A DNA stretch of 64,000 bases from Lewinellaceae bacterium (GCA_020636225.1 JACJYI010000008.1:1-64000), one strand, 5' to 3'. Positions 43,454-53,390 are shown, counted from the stretch's first letter. The notes: generated from the letters alone by a model not told the origin. Made by a program: numbers and translations.

Positions 43454-44800
43454 ATGTTCAAAAAGATATTGATCGCCAACCGGGGCGAGATAGCCCTGCG
43501 GATTATCCGCACCTGCAAGGAAATGGGCATTAAGACGGTAGCCATCTACAGTACGGCCGACCGGGAGAGTCTGCATGTCCGTTTTGCGGATGAAGCAGTT
43601 TGTGTCGGTCCACCGTCCGGGAAGGATTCCTACCTGAATATCCCCAGGATCATGGCGGCAGTGGAGATCACCAATGCGGACGCCATTCATCCGGGCTATG
43701 GCTTTCTGGCTGAAAATGCGGATTTCGCTGAAGTATGCCTGGAATACGGGATCAAGTTCATAGGCCCGACCCCTTCGCAGATCCGCAAAATGGGGGACAA
43801 GATCACGGCCAAGGAAACCATGATCAAGGCAGGTGTGCCTGTGGTGCCGGGTTCCGACGGACTGGTCAAGGACCTCAAGCAGGGCCTCAAGACGGCAAAG
43901 GACATCGGCTATCCGGTCATCCTCAAGGCAACAGCCGGCGGGGGCGGCAAGGGGATGCGTATCGTATGGAAACCCGAAGAATTCGAAAAGGCCTGGTCCA
44001 TGGCCAGGAATGAAGCCCAGAATGCCTTTGGCAACGATGGGATCTATGTCGAAAAATTCATTGAGGAGCCCCGCCATATCGAGATCCAGATCGTCGGCGA
44101 TCAGTTTGGCAACGTCTGCCATCTGTCCGAACGGGAGTGCTCCATCCAGCGACGCCACCAGAAGCTGATCGAGGAGTCCCCTTCTCCCTTTGTGGATCAG
44201 GAGCTCCGGGTCAAGATGGGTGAAGCGGCGATCGCCGCGGGAAAATGTATCGACTATGAAGGTGTGGGAACGGTAGAGTTTCTTGTGGACAAGTACAAGA
44301 ACTTCTACTTCATGGAAATGAATACCCGGATCCAGGTCGAACACCCGGTTACCGAGGAAGTGATCGATCATGATCTGATCAAAGAGCAGATCAAGGTGGC
44401 TGCGGGCATTCCGATCAGTGGTGAGAACTATTATCCGGTCATGCATGCCATGGAATGCCGGATCAATGCCGAAGACCCCTACAATGATTTTCGGCCCTCT
44501 CCCGGAAAGATCACCTCTTTCCATACGGCCAAGGGTCATGGTGTGAGGGTGGATACCCATGTCTATGCCGGGTATTCCGTGCCGCCATTCTACGACAGTA
44601 TGATCGCCAAATTGATCTGTCGTGCCCAGACGCGGGAAGAGTGTATCAAAAAAATGGAGCGCGCCCTCGAGGAGTTTGTCGTGGAAGGGATCAAGACCAC
44701 CATCCCGTTCCACAAGAAGCTCATGCGCAATGAATCCTTCCAATCCGGAAACTTCCATACTGGGTTCCTCAACGACTTCAGGATGGAGGATGATGACTAA
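43454..44800 (+). CDS. accC: Acetyl-CoA carboxylase biotin carboxylase subunit
   Basis: 448 residues, usual length. N-terminal domain (KKILIANRGEIALRII), ATP-grasp with the glycine-rich loop KATAGGGGKGMRI near residue 160 and catalytic EMNTRIQVEHPVTEEV. It carboxylates biotin on AccB. The tail after about 445 is short and acidic. Confidence 0.97.
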   Translation: MFKKILIANRGEIALRIIRTCKEMGIKTVAIYSTADRESLHVRFADEAVCVGPPSGKDSYLNIPRIMAAVEITNADAIHPGYGFLAENADFAEVCLEYGIKFIGPTPSQIRKMGDKITAKETMIKAGVPVVPGSDGLVKDLKQGLKTAKDIGYPVILKATAGGGGKGMRIVWKPEEFEKAWSMARNEAQNAFGNDGIYVEKFIEEPRHIEIQIVGDQFGNVCHLSERECSIQRRHQKLIEESPSPFVDQELRVKMGEAAIAAGKCIDYEGVGTVEFLVDKYKNFYFMEMNTRIQVEHPVTEEVIDHDLIKEQIKVAAGIPISGENYYPVMHAMECRINAEDPYNDFRPSPGKITSFHTAKGHGVRVDTHVYAGYSVPPFYDSMIAKLICRAQTREECIKKMERALEEFVVEGIKTTIPFHKKLMRNESFQSGNFHTGFLNDFRMEDDD

Positions 44801-44818
44801 GGCCCCAATGGCCGGCCT

Positions 44819-46636
44819 ATGAAAGACCTTCGACGGCTGCTTCGGCATTTGGCACCCTACAAGAACTATGTAGGCCTGAACATCCTGTTCAATATCCTCA
44901 TGGCCTTGTTCACGGTAGTGTCCATTCCCGTGTTCATTCCATTCTTCAGGATCCTGTTTGGCATGGAGGCCCCGGTCACCAGTCGTCCGGATGGAATCCA
45001 TTCCATCGGGGATGTGATCGATTGGGCGAACTTCCAGTTCAGCCGGATCATCGAGGAGCAAGGGGCGGCACAAGCCCTCCTCCTGACCTGTATCGTGCTG
45101 GTGTCCATGTTCTTCCTGAAGAACCTGTTCCGGTATCTGTCCATGTATTTCATTGCCCCGGTTCGGAACGGGATCGTCCGGGATATCCGGCAGGAGATCT
45201 TTGACCGCATGACCATCCTGCCCCTGGGCTATTTTTCCGAGGAGCGCAAAGGCGACCTCATGTCCCGGATCGTGGCCGATGTTCAGGAGATCGAATGGAG
45301 CATCCTCAATGTCCTGGAAGCCGTCTTCCGGTCACCGGTGACCATTGCCGGGTCCCTGTTCATCATGATCTACATGAGCCCGGGCCTGACCCTGGTCATT
45401 TTCATCCTGATGATCTTCAGCGGGGTGATCATTGGCGGTATCTCCAGCCGGTTGCGCCGTCAGTCGGGTGAACTGCAGGATATACTCGGTGTACTCGTGT
45501 CCACCGTGGAGGAGACCCTGGGCGGACTGAGGGTCATCAAGGCCTTTCGGGCCGAGCGCTTTCAGCAGGGCTTGTTCCGGAAAGTCAATGAACAATACCG
45601 GGATACACAAACCCGGATCATCCGCCGTCGCGACCTTTCCTCGCCACTGTCCGAATTCCTGGGGATCACGGTTGTGGCTATCCTGCTCTGGTTCGGGGCC
45701 CAGCGCATTTTTGCCGGGGAGATCGGGGCGGAGTCCTTCATGGCCTTCCTGCTGGCTTTCTATAACGTGATCGAGCCCAGCAAGAGCCTGACCAATGCTT
45801 ACTACAATATCCAGAAGGGGTTGGCCGCCGTGGACAGGGTCGACAAGATCCTCGACGCCCCGGGCGGCATGCCGGAGATCGACATGCCGAAGCGCATCCA
45901 ACAAATGCAGGAAGGCCTGAGGTTCGAAAAGGTGTCCTTTACCTATCCCCAGGCGGAGCAGCCGGCATTGGTTGATATCGACTTCTTCCTTCCGAAGGGG
46001 AAGACCCTGGCGCTGGTCGGTCTGTCTGGCGCCGGCAAATCCACCATTGCTGATCTGATCCCTCGCTTTTACGATGTGTCGGCCGGTCGGATCACCATTG
46101 ATGGCACCGACCTGCGCGAGGCCCGCGTGGAGGACATCCGCGGATTGCTCGGGATCGTCACCCAGGAGGCCATCCTCTTCCATGAATCCATCCGGAACAA
46201 TATCACCTTCGGATTGGAGGCTACCGATGAACAGGTGACTGAAGCCGCCCGATTGGCCCATGCCGCCGAGTTTATCGATCAACTACCGGGAGGGTATGAT
46301 TTCAATATCGGCGACCGGGGGGGCAAACTCAGTGGCGGACAGCGACAGCGACTCACCATCGCCAGGGCATTGTTGTGCAACCCCCAGCTGCTGATCCTCG
46401 ATGAGGCGACCTCCGCGCTGGACTCCGAATCCGAACGATTGGTCCAGGAAGCCCTGGATGTCTTGCTGGCCGACCGCACGGCACTGGTCATTGCCCATCG
46501 CCTGAGCACCATCCGACGTGCGGATGAGATCCTGGTACTTCGCGAAGGCAGCGTAGTGGAACGTGGGACGCATGATGAATTGATCGCCAGGAAAGGCGAA
46601 TACAGCAAACTCGTCGATCTGCAGGGACTGGGTTGA
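44819..46636 (+). CDS. ABC exporter, MsbA-like (fused permease and ATPase)
   Basis: 605 residues. Six-helix transmembrane domain (about 20-330), then the ATPase with Walker A GLSGAGKST near residue 400, signature LSGGQRQRLTIARALL and Walker B LLILDEATSALD. Typical of lipid A or lipid-linked-molecule flippases. It follows accC by 18 bp. The exact substrate is not known. Confidence 0.93.
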   Translation: MKDLRRLLRHLAPYKNYVGLNILFNILMALFTVVSIPVFIPFFRILFGMEAPVTSRPDGIHSIGDVIDWANFQFSRIIEEQGAAQALLLTCIVLVSMFFLKNLFRYLSMYFIAPVRNGIVRDIRQEIFDRMTILPLGYFSEERKGDLMSRIVADVQEIEWSILNVLEAVFRSPVTIAGSLFIMIYMSPGLTLVIFILMIFSGVIIGGISSRLRRQSGELQDILGVLVSTVEETLGGLRVIKAFRAERFQQGLFRKVNEQYRDTQTRIIRRRDLSSPLSEFLGITVVAILLWFGAQRIFAGEIGAESFMAFLLAFYNVIEPSKSLTNAYYNIQKGLAAVDRVDKILDAPGGMPEIDMPKRIQQMQEGLRFEKVSFTYPQAEQPALVDIDFFLPKGKTLALVGLSGAGKSTIADLIPRFYDVSAGRITIDGTDLREARVEDIRGLLGIVTQEAILFHESIRNNITFGLEATDEQVTEAARLAHAAEFIDQLPGGYDFNIGDRGGKLSGGQRQRLTIARALLCNPQLLILDEATSALDSESERLVQEALDVLLADRTALVIAHRLSTIRRADEILVLREGSVVERGTHDELIARKGEYSKLVDLQGLG

Positions 46637-46692
46637 TCAAGGAATAGGGAATGATGAGGTCAATCTGCTATCTTTGATCAAATCTTTCTACC

Positions 46693-47796
46693 ATGAGGTC
46701 CATTTTGACGGCGGTTGCCATCCTGTTTTCCATCCTGGTTGCCCAGGCCCAGATCACTATCTCGAATTCGACGTTCATTGCTGCTGGTGATACCTTGCGG
46801 ATCGCCCGAGCCGGAAATCCGGAAGATGTCCAGGCAGGTCCGGCAGGAACCAACCTCAACTGGGATTTCACAGCATTGTATAAGGATACCGCCCTGGTGG
46901 TACTGGTCAAGGATGCTGCGTCGGGCAATGCTGCCAGCGATTTTCCCACAGCTGAAGTGTTCCAGGACATCGGATTCGGAGAGACGTATTTCAATATCAC
47001 GAGCTCTGCCGTCACCAACCTTGGCTTCCTGACCAACGGCTTTGCCGGGGTCCCGGTGATGATCACGCCCAAGTACAATCCGCCCCTCGTAGAAAAGCGG
47101 GCACCCATGAGTTATTTCGATGTCAACACCTCGGATGCATCATTCCTGATCACCTTTGGCACCGACATCGTTCCGGATACGTTCTTCGCCGGATTGCCAT
47201 TCAAGCCGGATTCCATCCGGGTCAACCAGATGATCGAGCGCCTTGATGTGGTCGATGCCTGGGGTTCCTGCAGCATTCCGGGGGGTGTCTATCCGGTACT
47301 GCGCGAGCGTCGCCGGTCGATTACAGAAACTACCATCGAACTGAAGATATTCGGACTGTGGGTTGACCTCGGTTCTCTGGGCATCTCGTTCCCCGGGGTG
47401 GGAAAGGATACCACCGTGGCATACCACTATTTTTCAGCTGACGAGAAGGAAGCCATCGCCGTGGTTACCGTCAATCCGGATGATGAATCCGAAACACAGA
47501 CCGTTCAATACAAGGACAACGGGATCTCTTCCACCATCCAGCCTGAACCATTGGGCCAGGTCTTGTTCCAGGGGCCGCAACCTGCTACACAGCTGGTTCG
47601 GTTTGATCTGTCACCCCTGCGGCATCCCGCAGATCTGGTGATCATGAATCATCAGGGGCAGGTCGTCCTGGCCCGGTCAGGCCAATCGGGCTGGATCGAC
47701 ATTGCGGTCGACCAGCTGATCCCAGGCATGTATGTCTACCAGGTCCGCGAAGAAGGTCGACTCCGGGAGTCCGGGCAGGTGATCATCCAGCATTGA
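46693..47796 (+). CDS. Secreted protein with type A T9SS sorting domain
   Basis: 367 residues. Signal peptide at 1-20 (LTAVAILFSILVAQAQ). The body is beta-rich and not recognised as a known domain, and a short C-terminal region (about 290-367; PATQLVRFDLSPL, IPGMYVYQVREEG) resembles a T9SS type A sorting domain. A TATCTTTG box lies 17 bp before the start. Located in the outer surface or medium. Confidence 0.83.
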   Translation: MRSILTAVAILFSILVAQAQITISNSTFIAAGDTLRIARAGNPEDVQAGPAGTNLNWDFTALYKDTALVVLVKDAASGNAASDFPTAEVFQDIGFGETYFNITSSAVTNLGFLTNGFAGVPVMITPKYNPPLVEKRAPMSYFDVNTSDASFLITFGTDIVPDTFFAGLPFKPDSIRVNQMIERLDVVDAWGSCSIPGGVYPVLRERRRSITETTIELKIFGLWVDLGSLGISFPGVGKDTTVAYHYFSADEKEAIAVVTVNPDDESETQTVQYKDNGISSTIQPEPLGQVLFQGPQPATQLVRFDLSPLRHPADLVIMNHQGQVVLARSGQSGWIDIAVDQLIPGMYVYQVREEGRLRESGQVIIQH

Positions 47797-47818
47797 GCTG
47801 TCAGGTAGCATCTTCCTT

Positions 47819-48727
47819 GTGCTCCCTTCGCCTCTCCAGCCCTGGGATCTCCAACTCTTTCGCCGTCATGACCTGAAGGTTTGGGTCAAGCGTGACGACC
47901 TGATCCATCCATTGGCTGGTGGAAACAAGATCAGGAAGCTGGCATACCAGCTCAGTCCGGATACTTTGATGGGCAGGGCGCAGGTCGTGACGTTTGGCGG
48001 TCCGGCGTCCAATCATCTGGTCGCCGCTGCATGGTATTGTCATCGGTTGGGCGTTCCGCTGAGAGCATACATCCGGGGTGAGGTCGTCGATAACCCGTGT
48101 TCTCGTTATCTCCGGAAGTTGTGTGTGGACATGATCGGGTTGGAACGCTCCGCGTTCAAGGCGGTGCAGAGCGATCCGTTTCCGGAGGCCCTGGTCATTC
48201 CCTTTGGTGGGACCCATCCACTGGCTTTGCCCGGCGTTGGTGAAATGGTCCGGGAAATTCGCGACCAGCTGGGAGATGATCCGATCCACTTGTGTGTGCC
48301 CGCCGGCAGTGGTGGTACATCGGCCGGCCTGGCACTTGCCTTGAGCGACCGAGATACCTTGCGGATCTACCCGGCCATCCGGGGAGTGGACCTTTCAGGA
48401 TGGCTGAACGAGAGAATGTCTGAATTAGGGGTTTCGACAACCGCAAGGCTTTGGGTGGATGAAGGTGCGGCTGGCCCGGGGTTTGCCCGCCGGGATGAGC
48501 GGTTATGGACAGACCTTTGCGCCTTGTCTCGTGACACGGGCATTTGGTGGGATCCGGTCTACAATGGGAAAATGGTGTTGCGCTTACTGAGGGAGATCGA
48601 GCAAGGACTTGTTCCTGCGGGCTCCCACGTGGTCATTCTGCACACGGGTGGATTGCCGGGGGCGCTGGCCTACAGGGAACGATTCAACCTGTTGCCGATG
48701 CCCAATATGCCCGGGGGGCTGGAATAG
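47819..48727 (+). CDS. PLP-dependent ACC deaminase / D-cysteine desulfhydrase family protein
   Basis: 302 residues from a GTG start at 47819. The cofactor lysine is in AGGNKIRKLAYQL near residue 36, and the phosphate-binding glycine/serine stretch is CVPAGSGGTSAGLALAL. Family members deaminate 1-aminocyclopropane-1-carboxylate or desulfurate D-cysteine. The exact substrate cannot be told from the motifs. It begins 22 bp after the T9SS gene. Confidence 0.88.
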   Translation: MLPSPLQPWDLQLFRRHDLKVWVKRDDLIHPLAGGNKIRKLAYQLSPDTLMGRAQVVTFGGPASNHLVAAAWYCHRLGVPLRAYIRGEVVDNPCSRYLRKLCVDMIGLERSAFKAVQSDPFPEALVIPFGGTHPLALPGVGEMVREIRDQLGDDPIHLCVPAGSGGTSAGLALALSDRDTLRIYPAIRGVDLSGWLNERMSELGVSTTARLWVDEGAAGPGFARRDERLWTDLCALSRDTGIWWDPVYNGKMVLRLLREIEQGLVPAGSHVVILHTGGLPGALAYRERFNLLPMPNMPGGLE

Positions 48728-48765
48728 AAAAAACGCGGCCGGATGGACATCCGGCCGCGTTTTTT
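48728..48765. terminator. Bidirectional terminator after the PLP enzyme gene
   Basis: An 18-bp perfect stem (AAAAAACGCGGCCGGATG and its complement) with a GA loop. It has A and T runs on both sides and lies between convergent genes. Confidence 0.9.
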
Positions 48766-48781
48766 CAAGAGCGATTGTGCA

Positions 48782-51211
48782 TTATTTCCAGCGGCGAAGA
48801 CGGACACCATCTTCGTAGCGCACGATATAGGCCTCGTTGAATCCGGCCTGGCGAGCTTGCTGGAGGGCAGCCAGTGCCTCGGATTCCTGGGTCATGATCC
48901 CCACCAGGACGCGGGTCAATCCGATAGAGGCAAGATGTTCGGTCTCCAGGGTGCCCAATTCGGTCATCCGGGCATACCGCGAGGCCGAAAGATCTGGATC
49001 ATCCGTCGCTTCCAGTTGGATGCGATAATAAATCCCGGCATACGGGATGGTCTCGCTCTCATATTTTCGCTTGTCCACGCGTTTCCCATTGTATCGCATC
49101 TCCACGCCTGCTCCGGAGAATAGCTCTGTGGAGGCGCTGACCGTTCCGTCAGAGGTCATTGGTTGAGGAAAGACTGGTTTCGCAGATGCATTCACGGACG
49201 ATGCAGGGGCCTCTTCCTTCAGGGCGACCTTCTCTTGTGTCTGCTCAGGAAGGTTGAGTTCATCCTGGATTTCCGGGACAACCGGATCTTCGACAGAAGC
49301 GTTGGCCACTTCTTCAGGTTCCGTCGGAACAGGTTCGATCGGGTCAGATTCCTCAGGCTCACTCGGTGGAGCAATTGCTTCTGGTTCCATGTCAGCCATG
49401 TCAGGAATGGCATCGCTGTCGATATTCAATTCCTCCTCCATGGGCTCTCTCAGTTCATTCGGCGCTGGTTCAGGGACTTCCGAAGGTTCTGGCAGGGAGA
49501 TGTCCGCCACATCCTCAGATTCTTCCATGGTTTCGACAGGCGTGACTGGTTCAGGGTCCTCTTGAGCGATCGCCTGATCGATGGCCTCTTCAGGGCGGAT
49601 CACCTCATTGACCTCATCGGCCTGAGCGACGGGCACCTCATCCGGCATCGTTTCTGTGGTCAGGTAGAAATCGTGGATGATGGTGTTCCCTCTGGCCTCC
49701 TGATAGTTGATCTTGTAGCTGGATGGCTCATACTCGAACTTTTCAGCCAAAACCCAGGCATCGAGCTCATTGGGTACGACAAACTCGTACTGGCCATTCC
49801 GCGCATGGGTCGAATTGAACATCACCTTTTCGCCATTGCTGATATGGTAGGTGTTGACCCGCGCATCTGTCAGGGGCATCCGGCTCATCTTGTCGTAGAT
49901 CTGACCCTTGACAATGTGGTCGATCGCCGTCGATGAAATAGCGAACAGGTCTTCGTCCCTGGTGTTGATCTTCAGGCCGGCGGCGAGACGGTTGGAGGAG
50001 AGGAATCCGGCATTTCCCTCGGCATTGAGTCGGAAATACAGATCATCCGCTGAGGAGTTGAGTGGGGCAGCAGGATGACTGAGGGTCCCCCAGTTGTCCG
50101 GGGTCCCCGACAACATGTAGATGTCCTGGCCTCCAAAGGATACATGCCCGTTGGAAGAAAAGAACAGGGTATTCCTGGTCAGATCGTAAAATGGTGTGAG
50201 TTCATCTCCCTGGGTATTGATGGTGGCCCCTACGGATTCAGGAAGGGTATAGTCCAGGTCATTGCTGGCCGCATCCCGGGTGGCATACCAGATGTCCATG
50301 CCACCTTCACCTCCCGGCCGATCAGAACTGAAGAACAGGTATTCCTTCCCGTTGAGCACGACGGCAGTCGGATGGGTCTGGTTGACACCCTGCAAGTTGA
50401 TATAGTCCGGCAATCGGCTCCCTTTGCTCCAACCCGAAGATTTCTTTGCCATGACATAGATCTCACAGCGGGTCGTCAATTTGTTTTCGTCGGTGTTCTG
50501 CTGGCAGACCGTATAGTAAAAGCGGTTCCCGTCCGGCGTGAAACTCCCGTTGGCGATATGCTGGGTCTCACTGGATGGAAGACTGGAAGGAACATCGGGC
50601 TTGCCCCATTTGCCGCCACTCCCCAGACTGCGAAAGAGTTTGGCCATGCCGTCGCGAGTGGAGGTAAAGTAGACCACATCGCTCCCGAACGGTGCCGGAG
50701 CGAAGTCGGGCGCTTTCGAATTGATGGCCGTACCAGCATGCAGGACACGGAATGATGTAGCAGTGCCGCCATCATTCATCGCTTCCCGGCATCCGGCGAT
50801 CTCGCGATCCACCATCACCGACAGGGATGCCTGATCTTCTCCCTGATACGCTGTCTTGAACTGTTCGAAAGCGGGAATGGCCTGCTCGTACTGGCCGGAT
50901 TGCTTCAGGGCGCGGGCATAGTGCAGGCCACAGAGCTTGTCCGGTTCATTCCAGTCCGCCACGGGGGCCAGGCATTCAGCGGCATGAGCGTAGTCCTTGA
51001 CTAGGCTGTAATAGGTGCCAGCTTTATACGCCAGTTCCAGTTTATTGGGTTTGTCTTTCCACGCCTCATAGTAGTATTCGGCGGCTTCCCAATAAGCGCC
51101 GACTTTGGCGTTGTCATCCCCTTTCTTTTTCAGGTTGGTCCAGTTCTGGCTGAACCCGGGAGTAGCCAGCAGGATGGTTAGGAAGGCAATGAGCCCAGAT
51201 CGATAGTTCAT
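48782..51211 (-). CDS. PorE-like TPR/beta-propeller protein with C-terminal SPOR domain
   Basis: 809 residues. Signal peptide 1-22, TPR-like repeats (about 25-145), PD40 beta-propeller (about 165-425; FFSSDRPGGEGGMDIWYA, FFSSNGHVSFGGQDIYML), a carboxypeptidase-regulatory-like domain (about 432-518), a long acidic proline/glutamate-rich linker (520-680) and a SPOR domain (about 727-805; YYRIQLEATDDPDLS). The first three domains match the T9SS component PorE; PorE ends in an OmpA-like domain, whereas SPOR takes that place here. Its start overlaps the stop of purN by 4 bp (ATGA). Probably periplasmic, with wall binding through SPOR. Confidence 0.88.
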   Translation of the reverse strand: MNYRSGLIAFLTILLATPGFSQNWTNLKKKGDDNAKVGAYWEAAEYYYEAWKDKPNKLELAYKAGTYYSLVKDYAHAAECLAPVADWNEPDKLCGLHYARALKQSGQYEQAIPAFEQFKTAYQGEDQASLSVMVDREIAGCREAMNDGGTATSFRVLHAGTAINSKAPDFAPAPFGSDVVYFTSTRDGMAKLFRSLGSGGKWGKPDVPSSLPSSETQHIANGSFTPDGNRFYYTVCQQNTDENKLTTRCEIYVMAKKSSGWSKGSRLPDYINLQGVNQTHPTAVVLNGKEYLFFSSDRPGGEGGMDIWYATRDAASNDLDYTLPESVGATINTQGDELTPFYDLTRNTLFFSSNGHVSFGGQDIYMLSGTPDNWGTLSHPAAPLNSSADDLYFRLNAEGNAGFLSSNRLAAGLKINTRDEDLFAISSTAIDHIVKGQIYDKMSRMPLTDARVNTYHISNGEKVMFNSTHARNGQYEFVVPNELDAWVLAEKFEYEPSSYKINYQEARGNTIIHDFYLTTETMPDEVPVAQADEVNEVIRPEEAIDQAIAQEDPEPVTPVETMEESEDVADISLPEPSEVPEPAPNELREPMEEELNIDSDAIPDMADMEPEAIAPPSEPEESDPIEPVPTEPEEVANASVEDPVVPEIQDELNLPEQTQEKVALKEEAPASSVNASAKPVFPQPMTSDGTVSASTELFSGAGVEMRYNGKRVDKRKYESETIPYAGIYYRIQLEATDDPDLSASRYARMTELGTLETEHLASIGLTRVLVGIMTQESEALAALQQARQAGFNEAYIVRYEDGVRLRRWK

Positions 51212-51798
51212 GATATTGACGATAAATAGTGTTCTATGATATTCGGATAATGCTGATGTTCCAATTGATGGATTCGTTCAGCAAGTTGTTCTGGTGTGTC
51301 ATCCGGATGGACCGGGCATCGCGCCTGGAACAGGATCGCCCCCTCATCATAATGGTCATTGACGAGATGAATGGTGATTCCTGACTCGGTCTCTCCCGCT
51401 GCGATGACGGCTTCATGGACATGCTTGCCATACATGCCTTTGCCACCGTACCGGGGCAACAGGGCAGGATGGATATTCAGGATCCGGTCGGGAAACACGG
51501 CCACCATCTCCCCGGGTATCTTCCAGAGAAACCCTGCGAGAATCACCAGGTCGACCTTGGCTGCCTGCAGATCTGCGATCAGCCGGGAAGGATCGTGGAG
51601 GTCCTCTCGTGTCATCAGTCGCACCGGGATGTTCTGATCCCTGGCAAAACTGACCACAGCTGCATCCGGACGGTTACAAACCAGTATACCGATCTCCACA
51701 TCGGGGTCAGGCGAGAAATGTGCATGGATACATCGCACGTTACTGCCCGTGCCCGAGGCAAAGAGAGCCAACGTTTTGACCTTGGAGGGTGTACGCAT
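51208..51798 (-). CDS. purN: Phosphoribosylglycinamide formyltransferase
   Basis: 196 residues from ATG 51798 (MRTPSKVKTLALFASGTGSN); an upstream ATG at 51849 adds 17 residues not part of the family. It has the glycinamide ribonucleotide loop ASGTGSN, the catalytic NIHPALLPRYGGKGMYG with asparagine and histidine, and TIHLVNDHYDEGAILFQ with the second aspartate. Transfers formyl to GAR in purine synthesis. Operon with the PorE-like gene. Confidence 0.95.
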   Translation of the reverse strand: MRTPSKVKTLALFASGTGSNVRCIHAHFSPDPDVEIGILVCNRPDAAVVSFARDQNIPVRLMTREDLHDPSRLIADLQAAKVDLVILAGFLWKIPGEMVAVFPDRILNIHPALLPRYGGKGMYGKHVHEAVIAAGETESGITIHLVNDHYDEGAILFQARCPVHPDDTPEQLAERIHQLEHQHYPNIIEHYLSSIS

Positions 51799-51878
51799 GT
51801 TGGTCGAAAAGGTTGTATGACGAAAAAGCCGAATGTGCAATCGGCTCAAAAATAAGGGAATTCGTCAGGTAGAAGGGA

Positions 51879-53390
51879 TTATTGCTGGACAAGTCGCCTC
51901 ATGATGGGCTTGTTGTCGGCATAGACGATCAGCACATAGCGTCCCCGGGGAAGGTCGCGAATATCAATTCCTTCCAGGTAGTTGCCTGCCTCGCGGTGTA
52001 ACCGGATGGATTTGACCACCTGGCGTAAGGTATTGGTGAATTCGATGCGGATCTCACTGGTTGAACCCAGACGATAGGGAATCTGCAGGGAGCTGCGGCC
52101 ATCCAGATCGATCAGGGGAAAGCGTTCTGCGTCCTGGATGATGGCGGCCATCTCGTCCGCTGGTCCGGGTAGAATCAATTCCTCCTGGCCATCGATCAGC
52201 CAGGAGGCGACTCCATCCGGAATGCGCCCGTAGGACAAGGTGGGAAGGGCGGTCGCACCGGCCGACTGGTCAGCCTGGATCACTCTGACCTCCAGACGAT
52301 CGGAATGAAAACAAAGCCAGTTGAACTGATGGAAACTACCGCTGGCCCTGGTCCAGGGCTTGTCGTCGTCCGCTGGCCGGAGTGGGGCACCCCAACTGCC
52401 TTCACCAATATAGACCGTGCCTTCCTGGTCATCCCGTACAAATCCTTCATAGCTTTCCGGGCCCTTTCCGGGGCGGATCGGCCAGGTGATCTTGGCGACA
52501 TGCGAGTCAGATTCCTGGGCGAGCTGGACCTTATGTTGATGAAACAGGCCAGCCCAGGCTTCGAGCTGGTCCAACCGCTCTTTCTTTCGTCGGGTATGGG
52601 GCCTGATCGGATAGTGGTATTGAGCGATCCGCCAGGTGAATGCCTCCCCGTGTTGCTGGAGATCATCAGTCAGCCAACGGGTCTGGCGGCCATGGATGGG
52701 GGCCAGGGAATTTAGAGTATAGACACGCAAGAGATCCCCTCCGAACGAGAGGGCATACCAGGCATCCGGGCTGGGAATGTCAAACAGATCTTCCAGGATG
52801 CTGTTGCTGGTCTCATGATTCCCCCGGGCTGCGATAATGGGGATCAGTCGTCTGTCTGAGGTGATGGTGAGCTGCCAGTCGTCCAGCCATTGCTGCCATT
52901 CCCGAGCCGTACACATATCGGTCATGTCGCCACTGAACAGGATCGCCAGGGGTTGCATTTGTCCAGCGAGGAGATTCAATCGCTTGCGCGCGGATCGATT
53001 GTTCCGACTGTCCCCTCCTGCAATGAAGGTGATCGGAGTCGACGGATCATCCGGAGCGGTATGGAAGTACATCATTGGACTATCTCCCTCCGAATCGCGG
53101 ATCACAAATCGGTACCGTGTATCCGCACTCAATCCTTCCAACCGGGCGAAATAATTCTTCATGTCCTTGGAAGCCACCTTTTTGTCCGGATAATGCACCT
53201 TCCACTGGTCAGCTGGTTGACCCACGGACTGAAAGATGACCCGGGATTGGCGACCTCCGAATGCCTCCCAGCCGATGACCATGGAGGTCGCCGGGTCAGT
53301 GCGCCACATGGCCCGATAGCGGCCGGTGCGTGCCTGGATCAGCCACGGGATCAGGCTCAAGAGCAGGAGGATTCCGAAACGTTTGTTCAT
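51879..53390 (-). CDS. Secreted metallophosphoesterase, purple-acid-phosphatase-like, with T9SS signal
   Basis: 503 residues from ATG 53390 (MNKRFGILLLLSLIPWLIQA signal peptide). A fibronectin-like N-terminal domain (about 22-115) is followed by a metallophosphoesterase domain (about 118-400) with GGDSRNN, FSGDMTD, RGNHE and DSHVAK, then a type A-like C-terminal domain (about 420-503; RYVLIVYADNKPIMRRLVQQ). The first motif has R in place of the usual H/G and the last keeps only one histidine, so activity on phosphate esters is plausible but the metal site is altered. Confidence 0.88.
   Translation of the reverse strand: MNKRFGILLLLSLIPWLIQARTGRYRAMWRTDPATSMVIGWEAFGGRQSRVIFQSVGQPADQWKVHYPDKKVASKDMKNYFARLEGLSADTRYRFVIRDSEGDSPMMYFHTAPDDPSTPITFIAGGDSRNNRSARKRLNLLAGQMQPLAILFSGDMTDMCTAREWQQWLDDWQLTITSDRRLIPIIAARGNHETSNSILEDLFDIPSPDAWYALSFGGDLLRVYTLNSLAPIHGRQTRWLTDDLQQHGEAFTWRIAQYHYPIRPHTRRKKERLDQLEAWAGLFHQHKVQLAQESDSHVAKITWPIRPGKGPESYEGFVRDDQEGTVYIGEGSWGAPLRPADDDKPWTRASGSFHQFNWLCFHSDRLEVRVIQADQSAGATALPTLSYGRIPDGVASWLIDGQEELILPGPADEMAAIIQDAERFPLIDLDGRSSLQIPYRLGSTSEIRIEFTNTLRQVVKSIRLHREAGNYLEGIDIRDLPRGRYVLIVYADNKPIMRRLVQQ

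Noticed and set aside
43205..45073. Minus-strand open frame of 622 codons across accB, accC and the exporter start
   Set aside because: Antisense to three well-supported genes; its composition is histidine- and aspartate-rich as expected for a shadow of G+C-rich coding sequence.
47801..48289. Minus-strand frame of 162 codons over the start of the PLP enzyme gene
   Set aside because: The plus-strand frame contains the family's lysine motif and is the real gene.
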